NCBI RefSeq assembly: GCF_000315915.1
Contig: NC_020190.1
Location: 806,001-870,000, forward strand
DNA length: 64,000 nucleotides
Direction: 5' to 3'
Source of the DNA: Henningerozyma blattae CBS 6284
Taxonomy: Eukaryota > Ascomycota > Saccharomycetes > Saccharomycetales > Saccharomycetaceae
Every line of letters begins with the position of its first letter. Position 1 is the first letter of the stretch. Below are positions 61,978 through 64,000 of this stretch, in pieces. The position numbers were made by a program, and so were the translations under genes. Below the pieces are notes generated by a model that was given only the letters and a program-made list of their open reading frames with translations, was not told the origin of the DNA and ran no database searches.

Positions 61978-64000
61978 ATGTTAAGTATCCATCATACTGA
62001 TGAACATCAACTAGATGATACACCCACACCTAAGTATCATGAGATTCTACTGAGGTCTGCAATTCCTAAGTTAGAAGATGGTTCTCATCAATCCAAAAAT
62101 GCAGTTAAAACCCCATCTAACTTAGTCATCGACCCTATAGTTAATGTAAACCATGATCAAACAAACAAATATACATCGGATCCTATCGGCCAACAGCCCA
62201 TGACTTCTTCAACTCAGCCCCAGTCAGCGACAGAGTGTCATAAGGATGGTATTACAAACGTCTCACTAGATGAACCCACCGAACTCACCACCACCCTCCT
62301 CCCACTGCAATCGCCACTATCACCTACTCCTGTTAACCCTGAAGAGATTAATAAACTTAAAACCATTCTCACCATATCACAAACAAAACAATTGGCAAAT
62401 TTCCCCTCAGAAGAATTGCCACTTGCTACTCTTCCCAGCAACCCAACCTCTCACGATTGTGTAATTCCTGAGTTGGGGGAGCATGAACAAATCAAAGAAC
62501 CTATTCATGCGGAGGAGCATCATACCCAACATATTACACTAAAAGTTAAACAACCAATTAAACACTCTCGACCCTCCACTGAGTCAAGAAAGAAGAAGAA
62601 GAAAAAGGTAATGAAACATAAAGATAACATAACAATACCAAATTCAAAAACTTCAGAAAATAATAAGACTCAAAGGAAGAAAACAGGGCCGATAAAACAT
62701 AAGAGACTAACAAAAGAAATACTAAAATTTCCTCCACCAATTGAATTACCGGATATAACAAACCAATTACTAGACGAAGCTCTAAATGAAATAATAAAAG
62801 AACCAAAGGAACTTATTACAGAAGAAGTAAATAAACCAGCAAAAGAAAATAATACAATAACTACTCAAGATAAAATTAAACAAAATAAAAACAAAATAGA
62901 AAAAGTACCATTAATAACATACTCAAAAAGAGGTAGAAAACAAAAACCATCGAAGAAGATGCTAGAATACTTAAAAGAAGTTAAAAATAAAGACAGAGAA
63001 ATTGTAGGATATATAGCATTTGCCCTAATGTCACAACCTAAATACTTCACTTACTATCTGAAAGGAGAAGACAAAACTGGTTATATTAATGCAATTATTG
63101 AGGAACACAATTCGTTCATAAAAATGGAAGTATACACGGCAATCACAAAGGATGAGACAAACGGTATTAAGCCAATACCACTAAAGGTAGTACTAACAAA
63201 GAAAACAGACGAAAAATGCTTGTTCCTGAAGTTCAAAGCCCGATTTGTGTGTAAAGGATTCAAGCAAATATCTGGAATAGACTTTGATGAATTAGAGATC
63301 TCATCATCAGTATCCAGACTGGAAACATTAAGAATATTTATAGCATTAAGTGTATCAATGAAGCTAGACATTAAACAATATGATGTGTCAACAGCGTTTC
63401 CAAACAGTAAAATAGATAAAGAAATATTAGTTGGACTACCCAAGGACTTATTAGAAATTCTAAACTTACCAAAAGGACAACTATGGAAGTTAAACAAAAC
63501 AGTATATGGATTAAAACAATCCAATAAGGAATGGATAAATCTGGTGAGAAACTTCATGACTAAACAAGGATTCACGGTAAATAATGTAGATGAGAATATC
63601 TATCTAAGGAAAATAGGACATAATGTAATAATATGCTTATCATATGTTGATGATTTCCTAATTGCTACAGATAACCCAAATCTAAGAAAAGAACTATTCA
63701 ATCAAATGAACAAGGAATGGGATGTTAAAGACATGGGAAGCGTTAAGAAATACCTGGGAATGACCTTTATAACCTATCCTGATGGTAGTGTATCCCTTGA
63801 TCAGAGAATATACTTAACCGAACTACTAGAGAGATATCATGATAAGAATCATAAAATACGTGCAACTCCAATGTCTGAAATTCCCATCCCATTAAACGAA
63901 GACAATTCGACACCTCTAGACAAAGACGAAACATCAGTATATAGATCTATTGTTGGTGCAATCCTATGGGCTAGTCTCTGTACTAGAGCTGACCTGTCCT
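61978..64000 (+). pseudogene. copia-type pol relic: open reverse-transcriptase part (runs off window)
   Basis: A continuous frame from the TAA at 61948-61950 to the window end, same frame as the preceding integrase C-terminus. It first encodes a Ser/Pro/Thr-rich and then Lys-rich linker (to about 62990). The reverse transcriptase follows: KARFVCKGFKQISGIDFDE, KQYDVSTAFPNSKI, KTVYGLKQSNKEW and the polymerase active site SYVDDFLIAT (about 63640-63670), then VKKYLGMTF and YRSIVGAILWASLCTRADLS. It belongs to the Ty1/copia superfamily. The order protease-integrase-RT defines that group. RNase H lies beyond the window. It is called a pseudogene because the upstream half of pol is broken. Confidence 0.8.

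Overview
The window is nuclear DNA of a budding yeast of the Saccharomycetaceae. The evidence is compact, mostly intron-free, AT-rich genes, Asn/Ser homopolymer runs in regulatory proteins, the one intron with canonical GTATGT and TACTAAC signals, Ty1/copia-type LTRs near tRNA genes, and gene order matching several S. cerevisiae segments. Mixed synteny, with genes from two S. cerevisiae sister segments interleaved in one locus, suggests a lineage that split from S. cerevisiae early around the whole-genome duplication (Tetrapisispora/Vanderwaltozyma-like or a non-duplicated relative). The species cannot be fixed from the sequence alone.

Layout. 0-9.1 kb: ASR1 (cut by the window edge), RDS3 and SYT1, in the order of YPR093C-YPR095C, then FMP52. 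9.8-12.9 kb: a transposon graveyard around tRNA-Leu(UAA), with nested LTRs, a 175-bp foldback, a dispersed relic and three Ty1-like solo LTRs. 13.3-24.5 kb: RPN13 with an Rpn4 (PACE) site, a decayed gag, DCK1, then the divergent pair MIA40/YKT6. 24.8-26 kb: a second LTR cluster with tRNA-Asn(GUU) and the same dispersed relic. 26.5-48.6 kb: a FAT3/INA1-like membrane protein, RIF1, SHM1, MIC12/AIM5, TAE1, RGD1, two cullin-type genes (RTT101-like and an Apc2-like protein), AIM22 and a Cld1/Ict1-type hydrolase. 48.9-57.8 kb: DED81, ARG4, YSC84 and MIP6, the YHR019C-YHR015W block without YSC83. 58-64 kb: a copia-type retrotransposon relic, with a gag in minus orientation head-to-head with a plus-strand pol whose reverse-transcriptase part is still open at the window end.

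The host genes are ordinary housekeeping functions and do not form one pathway. They cover ubiquitin/proteasome (ASR1, RPN13, cullins), splicing (RDS3), small-GTPase control (SYT1, DCK1, RGD1), mitochondria (FMP52, MIA40, SHM1, MIC12, AIM22, the Cld1-like hydrolase), telomere/replication timing (RIF1), translation and arginine synthesis (DED81, ARG4) and actin/endocytosis (YSC84). The points most worth a second look are: FMP52 without an in-frame AUG; an RGD1 RhoGAP domain that has lost its arginine finger; an uncharacterised Apc2-like cullin-homology gene at the YBR259W position; strong clusters of CACGTG, Reb1-like and Tbf1-like motifs; and a half-tRNA(iMet) primer-binding site at the head-to-head retrotransposon junction.
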